This document shows, piece after piece, positions 54,981-64,000 of a DNA stretch of 64,000 bases (position 1 is the stretch's first letter; each line of letters opens with the position of its first letter). Position numbers and translations under genes: made by a program. The notes beneath the pieces are model-generated. The model did not search any database. It saw nothing but the letters and a program-made list of their open reading frames with translations, and was not told the DNA's origin. Origin of the DNA: Methylomagnum ishizawai (GTDB taxonomy: Bacteria; Pseudomonadota; Gammaproteobacteria; Methylococcales; Methylococcaceae); assembly GCF_019670005.1 (NCBI RefSeq), contig NZ_AP019783.1, forward strand, positions 1,260,501 through 1,324,500, given 5' to 3'.

Positions 54981-56411
54981 TTACTGCCAACCGCCACCCA
55001 GCGCCTTATAAAGGTCCACCGCCGCATCGACCTGCTTTTGTTTGGTTTCGATCAGTTCCCGTTTGGCCTCCAGGGCGTCCCTTTGGGTCAATAACACATC
55101 CAGGTAATCGGCGCGGGCGGATTTGAATAACTGATTGGCGACATCGATGGATTGTACCAAGGAATCGACCTGCGCCCTTTTAAGCTGGTAGTTCTTATCC
55201 AGATTATTGATGTTCGAAAGCTGATTGGCGACCTCGGCATAGGCGTTGAGGAGGGTTTGCTCATATTCGTAAGCCGTTTGGATCTGCTTGGCGTTGGCGT
55301 TTTTATACTCCGCGATGATGGCGTTCTTATTCACCAAGGGAGCCACCAATTCCCCGGCGACCATGGCCGCCAAGGATTCCGGGGTATTGACGAGATATTT
55401 GAGGGCGAAAGCATCGAACCCTATGCCGGCTTTGATGCCGAAGCTGGGATAGAAATCAGCCCTGGCCACGTCGATATTCAAATCGGCCGCTTTCAATTCG
55501 AGTTCCGCTTTCCTGATATCGGGCCGGTTTTGCAGCAACTGCGATGGAATACCGGCATCGGGCACCTTGGGTTTCATTTCCATGAATCCTATGGAAGTAC
55601 GCTCGATAGGCTGTGGCGTCCGCCCCAATAAGTAATTGAGGCGGTTTTCGACCACGGTGATCTGCTGCATGATCTCGAATCTCCGGCTTTGGTTCTTCGC
55701 CACTTCCGCCTGGTAGCGTTTGACCGCGAGCGTATTGGTCCGCGCATAAATCTGGAGCTGCTTGACCACTTCCAAGCCGTTTTGCTGGATCGCGATATTC
55801 TGATTCAGGTTTTCAAGCTGGTTGTCCAAGGCGACCAACTCATAATAGGCATGGGCCACTTCGCCGACCAGATTGGTCACCAAAAAGTTTTTCCCCTCCT
55901 GGGTCGCCATATAATCCAATACGGCCACTTCTTTGGCATTCCTCAGCTTTTTCCAAATATCGATCTCCCAGCTTGAAAACAAGCCGAATTGATAATTGCC
56001 CAAGAACGTGGGGAAGGATTGGCCATTCGCCAGTTTCAAGCCGTCCTCGACCGCACCGTTGCGCGTATATTTGCCGACCTTCTCGCCGTCCGCCCCGGCA
56101 CCGATACCCACGAAGGGCAAATAGGCACCTTGCCGCGCTTGGATCTCGTTTTCGGCGGTGCTGATGCGTTGCAGCATCATATTGACTTCCTTGTTATTCG
56201 CGACCGCGATATCGATCAGCTTGGATAGGTTCCGGTCCTCGAAAAAGTCCTTCCATTTCACGGTGCCCGAATTGGCCTTTTCCGAAAAGCCGGGCTTGAA
56301 ACTATCGGGCAAATGGACTTCGGCTTGTTTCTTGGTCAATTCTGGGATACCACAGGCTTGTAGCGTCAAGCTTATCAAGGCCAGTGCCATCAGATGGAAT
56401 GCTTTAATCAT
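54981..56411 (-). CDS. TolC/OprM-type outer-membrane efflux lipoprotein
   Basis: 476 residues from the ATG at 56411, which overlaps the RND gene by 8 bases; the signal ends with lipobox LTLQACGIP. The body is the tandem helical-bundle repeat of outer-membrane efflux proteins (IAVANNKEVNMMLQRI, LLQNRPDIRKAELELKAADLN, KSARADYLDVLLTQRDAL). It forms the exit duct for the RND pump. Codon use is poorer in GC than the neighbours at either side of the operon. The sequence has the Lys/Asn/Ile bias of Bacteroidota homologues, as in the other two genes. Confidence 0.9.
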   Translation of the reverse strand: MIKAFHLMALALISLTLQACGIPELTKKQAEVHLPDSFKPGFSEKANSGTVKWKDFFEDRNLSKLIDIAVANNKEVNMMLQRISTAENEIQARQGAYLPFVGIGAGADGEKVGKYTRNGAVEDGLKLANGQSFPTFLGNYQFGLFSSWEIDIWKKLRNAKEVAVLDYMATQEGKNFLVTNLVGEVAHAYYELVALDNQLENLNQNIAIQQNGLEVVKQLQIYARTNTLAVKRYQAEVAKNQSRRFEIMQQITVVENRLNYLLGRTPQPIERTSIGFMEMKPKVPDAGIPSQLLQNRPDIRKAELELKAADLNIDVARADFYPSFGIKAGIGFDAFALKYLVNTPESLAAMVAGELVAPLVNKNAIIAEYKNANAKQIQTAYEYEQTLLNAYAEVANQLSNINNLDKNYQLKRAQVDSLVQSIDVANQLFKSARADYLDVLLTQRDALEAKRELIETKQKQVDAAVDLYKALGGGWQ

Positions 56412-59400
56412 AATCGCTCTCGTCGCCCAAGCCATACTGATAGGTTTCGGTCAAAGGATTAACATCTTCGCCGCTAATCAAGCGCTTGCCTTCCATCATT
56501 TTGGCAAATATGTAATAAAGCCCTGGAATCAGGACGACGCCGAATAGGGTACCGAACAGCATTCCGCCCAGGGCCGAGGTGCCAATTGTCCGGTTGCCGA
56601 CCGCGCCCGCCCCGGTGGCTATCGCCAGTGGAATCAAACCCGCGATAAAAGCGAATGAAGTCATCAAAATCGGTCGGAAACGCGCTTTCGCGCCTTCAAT
56701 CGCCGCTTCCTTGACCGACACGCCCTGGGCTTGTTTTTGCACCGCGTATTCCACGATCAATACCGCGTTCTTGCCGAGCAGGCCGATCAACATCACCAAG
56801 CCTACTTGGGAATAGACATCGTTGGCGAGGCCGGTTTCTTTGAGCAATAAAAACGACCCGAAAATACCGGCGGGCAAGGACAGCAATACCGCCAGGGGCA
56901 AGATGAAGCTTTCATATTGAGCCGCCAGCACAAAATAAACGAACACCAATACCACCACGAAAATCACCAGGGCTTCGTTGCCCCGCGCGGCCTCATCGAA
57001 AGATAAACCTTCCCAGGCGATGTCATAACCCCGAGGTAGGGTCCTAGTCGCGACGTCCTTGACAGCGCTGATGGCATCGCCCGTGGTATAGCCGGGGGCG
57101 GGTTCGGCGCGGATAGCCGCCGAGTTATAAAGGTTATAGCGGGTGATTTCGTTCGGGCCTTGCTTTTTCTTCATGGTCATGAAAGCGGAGTAAGGCACCA
57201 TTTCGCCTTCTTCGTTTTTCACATAGTAATTCAATACATCGGAAGGAAAGCGCCGGAATTCGGGTAGGGCTTGGGTATAAACCTTGAAAAAATTATTGAA
57301 GCGGATAAAACCTTGTTCGTAGGTGCTGCCGATCATAATATCCAGGTTATCCATCGCTTTGTTGATGGAAACCCCTTTTTGCATGGCGAGCTTATTGTCG
57401 ATCACCAGTTCGTATTGCGGATAATTGGCCGCGTAAAAGGTAAATAGGCCGGTAAGTTCCTTGCGCTTGCGTAACTCCGCCATGAAGGCTTGGTTGATCT
57501 TGTCGAATTCGTAATAATCGGTATCGGCGGTCTTATCCAATAAGCGTAAAGCCAGACCGGAAGCCGCGCCATAGCCGGGAACCGCCGGTGGTTGGAAAAA
57601 CTCGATGATGGCACCGAAGTCATGGGTTTTTTCCTCCAATTGGCGGATGACATCCTGCACGGATGCTTTGCGTTCCTTCCAATCTTTGAGGTTGATGATA
57701 CAAGTGCCCGCATTGGAACCGCGGCCTTCGGTAAGGACTTCGTAACCCGCTAAAGAAGAAACCGATTGTACGCCCTCGATTTTGCTGGCCACGCTTTCCA
57801 ATTCCCGCGCCACTTTGTTGGTGACTTCTATCGTCGATCCGGGGGGGGTTTGGATAATCGCATAGATCATCCCTTGGTCCTCGCCGGGGATGAAACCGGC
57901 GGGCAAGGTTTGATTCACCATGAAAATACCGAAGGAAAATCCGGCCAAAGCCAGTAAGGTCACGATGCGCCGGGCGACCACGATATTCAGCAACTTGACA
58001 TAGCGCCCCGTGATTTTCTCGAAGATATAGTTGAAGGCGTCGATGAATAGGTTGATCGGGGTTTTTTTCCGGGGTTGGCCGTGGGTATTTTTCAAAATCA
58101 TCGCGCATAGGACCGGGGCCAGCGATAAGGCCACAATTGCCGAAATAATGATCGACGAGGCCATGGCGATTGAAAATTGCCGGTAAAACACGCCAACCGG
58201 CCCGGTCATGAAAGCGATGGGGACGAAGACCGAGGTCATAACCAGGGTGATCGCGATAATGGCGCCGCCGATTTCCCCCAGGACTTTTTGCGAGGCGACA
58301 TAGGGGGAAACATGTTCGGCTTCCATTTTGGCATGTACCGCCTCGACCACGACGATGGCGTCATCGACCACGACACCGATGGCCAATACCAAGGCGAATA
58401 GGGTAATCAGGTTGATGGAAAGCCCGAACGCCGACATCACGGCGAAAGAGCCAATCAGCGAAACCGGCACCGCCAAAATCGGAATCAAGGTGGAACGCCA
58501 ATCGCCCAGGAATATGAATACCACCAAGGCCACCAGGACGAAGGCTTCCGCCAGGGTGTGCAGGACCTTATCAATCGAGGCATCGACGAAGCGGGAGACA
58601 TCGTAGTTGATTTCGTAATCCATGCCCTCGGGGAACGAGGTTTTTAATTCCTTTAGCTTTTCCTTCACGTCCTCGATGACCTTGCTGGCGTTGCTGCCGT
58701 AGTTTTGCTTCAGCACGATGGAGGCGGAAGGATAGGAATCCTTATCCGAATAGATATTATAAAATTCGCTGTTCAGGTCGATCTTGGCAATATCTTTCAG
58801 ATGTAATATCTCGCCCTTGGAGTTGGCGCGGATGATAATATCCTCATATTGCTCTGGCTTATTGTAGCGGCCCTGATAAACCAGCACATATTCCTTGGAT
58901 TGGGCGGCCATGCCGGTACTTTGCCCGATCCGGCCCGGCCTGCCAATAATGCTTTGATTGGCGATGGCGTTCATCACCTCTTCGGTCGAGACGTTATAGG
59001 CCCGCATCCGGTCTGGATTCAGCCAAATCCGCATCGCATATTGGCGGCTACCCAATATCTTGGCCTGGGCGATACCGAAAACGCGCTGAACCTCCGGGAT
59101 GACATTGACATTGGCATAGTTGAATAGGAATTTCTCATCGGCGTTTTTATCTTTGCTATACAGATTGATATACATCAGCATACTCGGCTGTACCCGCTCG
59201 ACAATCACGCCTTCCAACTGCACCAAACTGGGCAAGCGGCTCATGACTTGATCCAACCGCGTCTTCACATTGACCATCGCGATATTGGGATCGACACTCA
59301 GGTCGAATAAGACTTGTATGGTCGATTCCCCGGCGCTGGTGGCGTCCGAGACGATATATTTCATACCGGGCACGCCGTTGATGGCGCGTTCGATGGTAAT

Positions 59401-59586
59401 CAAGGAGGATTGTACTAATACATCGGCGCTGGCACCGGGGAACGATAATGAAATCGTCACGCGGGGTGGCGCTATATCCGGGAATTGGGAAATGGGTAAT
59501 GACCGGATCGCCAGCACGCCCATGAACAGGAATAATAGCGATAATACAATCGCCATGACCGGACGTTTGATGAAAATATTAAACAT
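56404..59586 (-). CDS. RND efflux pump inner-membrane transporter (HAE-1/AcrB-like)
   Basis: 1060 residues, the normal size. Twelve membrane segments and two large periplasmic loops; RPVMAIVLSLLFLFMG at the N-terminus. The proton-relay pair is in GVVVDDAIVVVEAV (two Asp in helix 4), with a matching Lys/Thr region (LIGLLGKNAVLIVEYAV). It drives drug or solvent export with the MFP and TolC partners. IYSDKDSYPSASIVLKQNYG-like segments and low GC point to Bacteroidota homologues. The start is 22 bases after the MFP stop. Confidence 0.92.
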   Translation of the reverse strand: MFNIFIKRPVMAIVLSLLFLFMGVLAIRSLPISQFPDIAPPRVTISLSFPGASADVLVQSSLITIERAINGVPGMKYIVSDATSAGESTIQVLFDLSVDPNIAMVNVKTRLDQVMSRLPSLVQLEGVIVERVQPSMLMYINLYSKDKNADEKFLFNYANVNVIPEVQRVFGIAQAKILGSRQYAMRIWLNPDRMRAYNVSTEEVMNAIANQSIIGRPGRIGQSTGMAAQSKEYVLVYQGRYNKPEQYEDIIIRANSKGEILHLKDIAKIDLNSEFYNIYSDKDSYPSASIVLKQNYGSNASKVIEDVKEKLKELKTSFPEGMDYEINYDVSRFVDASIDKVLHTLAEAFVLVALVVFIFLGDWRSTLIPILAVPVSLIGSFAVMSAFGLSINLITLFALVLAIGVVVDDAIVVVEAVHAKMEAEHVSPYVASQKVLGEIGGAIIAITLVMTSVFVPIAFMTGPVGVFYRQFSIAMASSIIISAIVALSLAPVLCAMILKNTHGQPRKKTPINLFIDAFNYIFEKITGRYVKLLNIVVARRIVTLLALAGFSFGIFMVNQTLPAGFIPGEDQGMIYAIIQTPPGSTIEVTNKVARELESVASKIEGVQSVSSLAGYEVLTEGRGSNAGTCIINLKDWKERKASVQDVIRQLEEKTHDFGAIIEFFQPPAVPGYGAASGLALRLLDKTADTDYYEFDKINQAFMAELRKRKELTGLFTFYAANYPQYELVIDNKLAMQKGVSINKAMDNLDIMIGSTYEQGFIRFNNFFKVYTQALPEFRRFPSDVLNYYVKNEEGEMVPYSAFMTMKKKQGPNEITRYNLYNSAAIRAEPAPGYTTGDAISAVKDVATRTLPRGYDIAWEGLSFDEAARGNEALVIFVVVLVFVYFVLAAQYESFILPLAVLLSLPAGIFGSFLLLKETGLANDVYSQVGLVMLIGLLGKNAVLIVEYAVQKQAQGVSVKEAAIEGAKARFRPILMTSFAFIAGLIPLAIATGAGAVGNRTIGTSALGGMLFGTLFGVVLIPGLYYIFAKMMEGKRLISGEDVNPLTETYQYGLGDESDYD

Positions 59587-59608
59587 GGCTCAATGGGTTC
59601 CGGCAGGG

Positions 59609-60706
59609 TTACTCGGTATACAACTCAAGCTCTGAGCGGATTTTTTCCGGCGCTTTCAAATCGATTTCCACCGTCTCGCCGGCATGGACTTTACGCAAAC
59701 CTTCGAGCAAAACCTTGTCGTCGTCTTTCAGTCCATCCTTGACGATAAACAAATGTGGTATTTCGGCTTCGATATGGATGAGCCGTTGTTCTAGCTTGCC
59801 TTCCGGGGTGACGACATAAACATAGGTTTTATCCAGGATTTCGAAGGTCGCTTTTTGCGGGATCAATAGGGCGTTGGGATAAGGCTTTTCCATCAGGATC
59901 GTCCCGGTTTCGCCATGCCGGAGCAGTTTGTCGGGGTTGGAGAAAGTGGCACGGAATTCGATATTGCCGGCGGTATTGTCGAAATCCGCTTCGATGGTCT
60001 CGATGGTCCCGGCCTGCTTGAAAATCTGGCCATTGGCCATCCGTAGCCGTACCTGGGTCGGCGCGTCGCCCTGTTTATGGGCGGTATAATCCAGGTATTC
60101 CGCTTCCGGGACATTGAAATACACCCATAGTTTGCTGATATCCGAAAGCGTGGTCAGCAAGTCGCCTTCATCGAGGAGGCTGCCGTTCCTTGCGAATAGA
60201 TGGTCCATGATCCCGTCGAAAGGCGCGTTGATATCGGTGAAACTCAAATGGGTTTCCGCCAATTTCACCTCGGCCTCGGCCTTGTCCAATTTCGCCTTCG
60301 CCAAGGCCAATTCATTGGGGGAGACGATCTTTTGATCCGCCAGTCCCTTGGTATTGAGATATTCGATATTCATATTATTCGCTTCGGCTTTCGCCTTCAA
60401 TAGCTCGGCTTGATAGATATTCGGCATGATTTTGAACATCGGCTGTCCGTGATGTACTATTTGCCCTTCGTCCACGAAAATACTCTGTAAATATCCCCGT
60501 TCCAGGGCGCGGACCTCGATATGCCTGATGGCGCGGATTTGGCAGACATATTCTTTGAAAACGGAAGTATTTTCATGGAGGGGTATAGTTGCCTCCAGTT
60601 TCGGGGTTTCTTCGTGCTTTTCGGTTTCTTGGGGGTGGCAACCCATCAAAAGGATGCCGATCAAGCTTAGGGCCACGGGTGTTTTGGCAATGTGTTTAGG
60701 GTTCAT
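59609..60706 (-). CDS. RND membrane-fusion lipoprotein (AcrA-like)
   Basis: 365 residues from the ATG at 60706 (an ATG two codons earlier is possible). Lipoprotein signal with GILLMGCHPQ. Barrel-sandwich hybrid halves (IEVRALERGYLQSIFVDEGQ, INAPFDGIMDHLFARNGSLL) flank a helical hairpin rich in Lys, Ala and Glu. Beta-barrel and membrane-proximal domains follow. It couples the RND transporter to TolC. First gene of the three-gene operon. No local repressor gene is visible upstream. Confidence 0.9.
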   Translation of the reverse strand: MNPKHIAKTPVALSLIGILLMGCHPQETEKHEETPKLEATIPLHENTSVFKEYVCQIRAIRHIEVRALERGYLQSIFVDEGQIVHHGQPMFKIMPNIYQAELLKAKAEANNMNIEYLNTKGLADQKIVSPNELALAKAKLDKAEAEVKLAETHLSFTDINAPFDGIMDHLFARNGSLLDEGDLLTTLSDISKLWVYFNVPEAEYLDYTAHKQGDAPTQVRLRMANGQIFKQAGTIETIEADFDNTAGNIEFRATFSNPDKLLRHGETGTILMEKPYPNALLIPQKATFEILDKTYVYVVTPEGKLEQRLIHIEAEIPHLFIVKDGLKDDDKVLLEGLRKVHAGETVEIDLKAPEKIRSELELYTE

Positions 60707-61994
60707 AAGCATGGAATAGGGCGCTTAGGGCAGGAAACTCTGGAGCTGGGGCGGGCGTGGTTTAGCTAGATATGCTGCCGGGGAAAAGTGGGTTTTGGCG
60801 GGGGTTGGAGGGCGGCTGTGGTCGGGGTCGGTACGGTTTTGGTGCTTGGGGGTGGTCTGGGCTCCTGGCCCAAGCCCGAGGCTGGTGGTGGTTCGTGGAC
60901 ATACGGATGATGTTTGATTTTGTTAAGTTGTCGGCCATACCGCATCTTCCGTGCCTAAAATAATAAGCTGTTGATATTTAAAATAAAACTTCCATGTCGT
61001 CGACGTGGTGGGCGCGGTTGGCTGGTTGTAATCCACCAGAAATATCCGCGCTTCCTTGGGTTTGGGTTGATCTCGCCGTCAGGGCGTGGGTCCTCCGTCC
61101 ATTGGCGGGCGATGGCGTTGGCCGGAAAGCAAGCACGGCGCGGGACTGGTCCAGGACGGTTTGCGGGAAGCGGCCCAGCGAGCGCAGGGGAGTAGAAGCG
61201 GGAAAAGGAAAAGACCGCGTTGGCGGCCTTTTCGATGCGGTCATGCGACGGAATATGGGAGTCCAGCGCTTAGCGCCCGGGGGACCACAGACCACACCAC
61301 GCATCGGCACCGGATCGGGGCTGTTTTTCCGCGTTGTAGGCCAGGAGGATGGCGCAGCCCATTTCTGGGTCGCCATCGCCGTGGATATCCGCCGTGATGA
61401 CGTGCTGGGACGGGGGATTGGTTTCTGTTTTGGAAACAGTCTGGCATGGCCGGGCCTATATCCGGCGTTTCCAGGCCCGCCGGTCCCCGTTTCCTCCCTT
61501 TCTTGCGACAATCCGCCCCATTTTGGCGCGGGATTTCCCGCTCCGCCGTGCGGGCCGGTTCCGGACGCCGTCTCTTGTGGCCCCCAAATCCCCGTCCCGC
61601 CTGGGATTGCCAGCCTTCCCGGCCCGCTTCCCGGTCCAGGCACGCCGCTTGCTAAACCTATATCGCTCTTGGGAGGAAGCTTCCGCAGATTTTAAAGCCC
61701 CCGGAACTGCGGGCCACATGGGCTTCCGGCCCCACGAGGCAAAATACCGGGCGGGTTTCTTGCCCTGGGCTTCCTGGTTGCCGACAAGCCCTCCATCGGT
61801 CGCAAGCTGGCCCGGCGCAAACCCGCCGCATCGGTTCCGGCCCTATCGATCCGGGCCGGCGCGGGCGGGGCATCTTCGGTAAAATCGCGGTTGGAACCGG
61901 CGGGACATCCCGGAACGCCGCCGACTTCCGCAACCCTAAAAGGGATGGGGAACACCGGGTTCCATACCGATCAACTTACCGAAGGAACAAGACC
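60707..61994. other. Large gap upstream of bfr, probable decayed DNA
   Basis: Nearly 1.3 kb without a supported gene. Its left part holds the efflux promoter and is mixed in GC. Frames such as 60978-61643 (minus) and 60994-61695 (plus) have shadow-like composition (Pro, Gly, Arg, Ser) and no domain. A minus-strand frame at 61270-61455 looks more protein-like (see next entry). The bfr promoter should lie near 61900-61980. Confidence 0.5.
61270..61455 (-). pseudogene. Possible gene remnant
   Basis: 61 codons between two stops, with no start codon except an internal ATG. It includes VITADIHGDGDPEMG, an Asp/Gly loop like calcium-binding or pilin-type segments, then CAILLAYNAEKQ and ends AWCGLWSPGR. 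The composition is less shadow-like than overlapping frames. I cannot name a family; it may be chance. Confidence 0.25.
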
Positions 61995-62459
61995 ATGAAG
62001 GGCGATACCAAAGTCATCGAATACCTGAACAAGGTGCTGACCAACGAACTGACCGCGATCAACCAGTATTTCCTGCATGCGCGGATGTTCAAGAATTGGG
62101 GCTTCAGCAAGCTCAACGAGAAGGAGTACCACGAATCCATCGACGAGATGAAGCACGCCGATAAGCTGATTGAGCGCATCCTGTTCCTCGAGGGGCTGCC
62201 CAACCTGCAAGACCTCGGCAGGCTCAAGATCGGCGAGCATACCCAGGAAATCCTCCAGTGCGATTTGGCGCTGGAATTGGCGGCGATGCCCCTGCTGCGC
62301 GAAGCCATCGCCTATTGCGAGCAGGTGCAGGATTTCGTCACCCGCGAGCTGTTCGAGCATATCCTCGACAGCGAGGAAGAACACGTCGATTGGCTGGAAA
62401 CCCAGCTGGACCTGATCGCCAAGATCGGCATCCAGAACTACCAGCAATCCATGATGTAA
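61995..62459 (+). CDS. bfr: Bacterioferritin
   Basis: 154 residues. Stores iron as a 24-mer cage with haem at dimer interfaces. All di-iron ligands are present: Glu18, Glu51, His54, Glu94, Glu127 and His130. The haem ligand Met52 is in place (DEMKHADKL), so it can bind haem, unlike some partner subunits. AAGGAA precedes the ATG. It is a single gene with its own terminator. No bfd ferredoxin gene adjoins it. Confidence 0.95.
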   Translation: MKGDTKVIEYLNKVLTNELTAINQYFLHARMFKNWGFSKLNEKEYHESIDEMKHADKLIERILFLEGLPNLQDLGRLKIGEHTQEILQCDLALELAAMPLLREAIAYCEQVQDFVTRELFEHILDSEEEHVDWLETQLDLIAKIGIQNYQQSMM

Positions 62460-62486
62460 ACGATGTTGTAAGCGAAAGGCGCACTC

Positions 62487-62512
62487 GGGCGGCGATGAGC
62501 CGCCCTTTTTTT
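62487..62512 (+). terminator. Rho-independent terminator of bfr
   Basis: Stem GGGCGGC / GCCGCCC with loop GATGA, followed by seven T, 27 bases past the bfr stop. Confidence 0.92.
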
Positions 62513-62625
62513 GGCCGCTTGCCGGGCCTTCCTCCCGTTACCGCGCGCCCGCGCCGTAATTCCTAGCGCCATGCTCGGGAAATCGCCTTACAATAGCCGG
62601 TTCCGATTTCCCAGCCCCACGCCCG

Positions 62626-64000
62626 ATGAACACAGCCACCGACCTCTTCTCCTACCGGAAATTCTGGGCCAAACGCTTCGGCGTGGCACCGCAACTGCCC
62701 ACCTGCCGCGCCGAAATGGACGCGCTGGGTTGGGATGCCTGCGATATCGTGATCGTGACCGGCGATGCCTATGTGGACCATCCCAGCTTCGGCATGGCGA
62801 TCATCGGGCGGCTGTTGGAGGCGCAGGGCTTCCGGGTCGGCATCCTGGCCCAGCCGGATTGGACTTCGGCGGAGGATTTCAAGCGGTTGGGGCGGCCCAA
62901 CCTGTTCTTCGGCGTCACCGGCGGCAATATGGATTCCATGGTCAACCGCTATACCTCCGACCGCCGCATCCGTTCCAACGACGCCTACACCCCCGGCGGC
63001 GAGGCCGATAAGCGTCCCGACCGCTGCGTGACCGTGTATTCGCACCGTTGCCGCGAGGCGTTCAAGGAGGTGCCCATCGTGCTGGGCGGGATCGAGGCCA
63101 GTTTGCGCCGCATCGCCCATTACGATTATTGGTCCGATACGGTGCGGCGTTCGGTGCTGGTGGATGCCAAGGCCGACTTGCTGGTGTATGGCAATGGCGA
63201 ACGGCAGGTGGTCGAAATCGCCCACCGTTTGGCGGCGGGCACGGCTATCGCCGAGCTCACCGATATCCGCGGCACGGCCTTCCTGCGGAAAACACTGCCC
63301 GAAGGCTGGACCGAATTGGATTCCACCCAGGTGGACACGCCCGGCCCGCTGGCCGCGCCGGTCGATCCGTATCAGGAAGCGCCGCCCACCTGCGCCACCG
63401 AATCCGCGCCCAAAGCTTCCGGCGTGCTGCGTTTCGAGCGCCGCCGCGCCATCGATCCCGCCCGCACGGTGATCCGCCTGCCCGCGTTCGAGGCGGTGAA
63501 GGCGGACACGGTGTTGTATGCCCACGCTTCCCGCGTGCTGCATCAGGAAACCAACCCCGGCAACGCCCGAGCCCTGGTCCAGCGCCATGGCGACCGCGAG
63601 GTCTGGATCAATCCGCCGCCCATCCCGCTGACCACCCAGGAAATGGACGGCGTCTACGGCCTGCCGTATTCGCGCCAGCCGCACCCAGCCTACGGTGGCA
63701 ACAAGATTCCGGCCTTCGAGATGATCCAGCATTCGGTGACGATCATGCGCGGCTGCTTCGGTGGTTGCACCTTTTGCTCGATCACCGAGCATGAGGGCCG
63801 CATCATCCAGAACCGCTCGGAAGATTCGATCATCCGCGAACTCGAAGCCATCCGCGACACTTCGCCGGCTTTTACCGGCCATATCTCGGACCTGGGCGGA
63901 CCCACCGCCAATATGTACCGGCTGGCCTGCAAAGACCCCAAGATCGAAGCGTCCTGCCGCCGCCCCTCCTGCGTCTACCCCGGCATCTGCAAGAACCTCG
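62626..64000 (+). CDS. YgiQ-type radical SAM protein (UPF0313), partial
   Basis: The frame starts at the ATG at 62626 and runs off the right edge, giving 458 residues of a family usually of 600-750. The N-terminus ([20 protein letters not shown]) is a B12-binding-like domain. The radical SAM cluster motif is [10 protein letters not shown] (CxxxCxxC) late in the visible part, followed by ENRSEDSI-like ([10 protein letters not shown]) segments. The reaction of YgiQ is unknown. It lies after the bfr terminator and probably has its own promoter. Confidence 0.9.
   Translation, partial: MNTATDLFSYRKFWAKRFGVAPQLPTCRAEMDALGWDACDIVIVTGDAYVDHPSFGMAIIGRLLEAQGFRVGILAQPDWTSAEDFKRLGRPNLFFGVTGGNMDSMVNRYTSDRRIRSNDAYTPGGEADKRPDRCVTVYSHRCREAFKEVPIVLGGIEASLRRIAHYDYWSDTVRRSVLVDAKADLLVYGNGERQVVEIAHRLAAGTAIAELTDIRGTAFLRKTLPEGWTELDSTQVDTPGPLAAPVDPYQEAPPTCATESAPKASGVLRFERRRAIDPARTVIRLPAFEAVKADTVLYAHASRVLHQETNPGNARALVQRHGDREVWINPPPIPLTTQEMDGVYGLPYSRQPHPAYGGNKIPAFEMIQHSVTIMRGCFGGCTFCSITEHEGRIIQNRSEDSIIRELEAIRDTSPAFTGHISDLGGPTANMYRLACKDPKIEASCRRPSCVYPGICKNL

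Noticed and set aside
60978-61643. 221-codon minus-strand frame in the gap before bfr
   Set aside because: Composition is that of a non-coding shadow, with no domain, signal or good ribosome site. The overlapping plus-strand frame at 60994-61695 is no better.

Overview
The window is a GC-rich, gene-dense stretch of a bacterial chromosome. It most likely comes from a type I (gammaproteobacterial) methanotroph of the Methylococcus/Methylomagnum group. The evidence is a CorA/MopE-type copper protein followed by a MauG-like di-heme peroxidase, and an mcl-mtkA-mtkB operon (malyl-CoA lyase and malate-CoA ligase, serine-cycle steps). Both sets are typical of methanotrophs. No pmo or mxa gene lies in the window, so the assignment is an inference. 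No rRNA, tRNA, CRISPR array or intact insertion sequence was found.

Layout. 1-976: a TOPRIM-like protein cut by the left edge and an Mrr-like nuclease, a possible defence pair. 1035-5775: a two-gene DAB-type inorganic carbon pump (NuoM-like subunit and DabA). 5983-10014: chemoreceptor, a 5'-truncated membrane protein, and a roadblock/GTPase pair. 10655-20219: housekeeping genes (gltX, cysS, ispH, cobalamin adenosyltransferase, rraA, a phosphohexomutase, a PspC-domain protein). 20221-22845: a pRiA4b-ORF3-like zinc protein divergent from an AAA ATPase/TOPRIM-like pair, a second defence-like island. 22865-27363: lipoprotein hydrolase, then aas-lplT for lysophospholipid recycling. 27470-30389: corB-corA copper-response genes. 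30689-33794: mtkB-mtkA-mcl. 34297-36962: outer-membrane protein, prolyl aminopeptidase and ubiX. 36981-46426: a secreted/outer-membrane cluster with two tandem unknown paralogues, a mono-haem cytochrome/barrel protein, a porin plus small binding protein, a sigma-54 two-component system, and a tyrosinase. 46509-48352: psd and ypfJ. 48557-54435: a chemotaxis-derived signalling group (CheB, hybrid kinase, CheB-CheR-PAS). 54981-60706: a TolC-RND-MFP efflux operon of visibly lower GC and Bacteroidota-like sequence, probably acquired. 61995-64000: bacterioferritin and the start of a YgiQ-type radical SAM protein.

How the parts fit. Several units match a C1 lifestyle. The DAB pump would supply bicarbonate for carboxylations. 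MtkAB and Mcl cleave malate, through malyl-CoA, to glyoxylate and acetyl-CoA. The CorA/CorB pair and a tyrosinase point to copper handling, and bacterioferritin to iron storage. Most gene ends carry long, nearly perfect hairpins, often without a T-tract. True T-tailed terminators occur after the porin, lplT and bfr.

The strongest candidates for something new are the two nuclease/ATPase + TOPRIM-like pairs, the tandem His-rich secreted paralogues, and the mono-haem barrel protein with a double N-terminus. All function calls rest on motif recognition by eye; no database search was possible.
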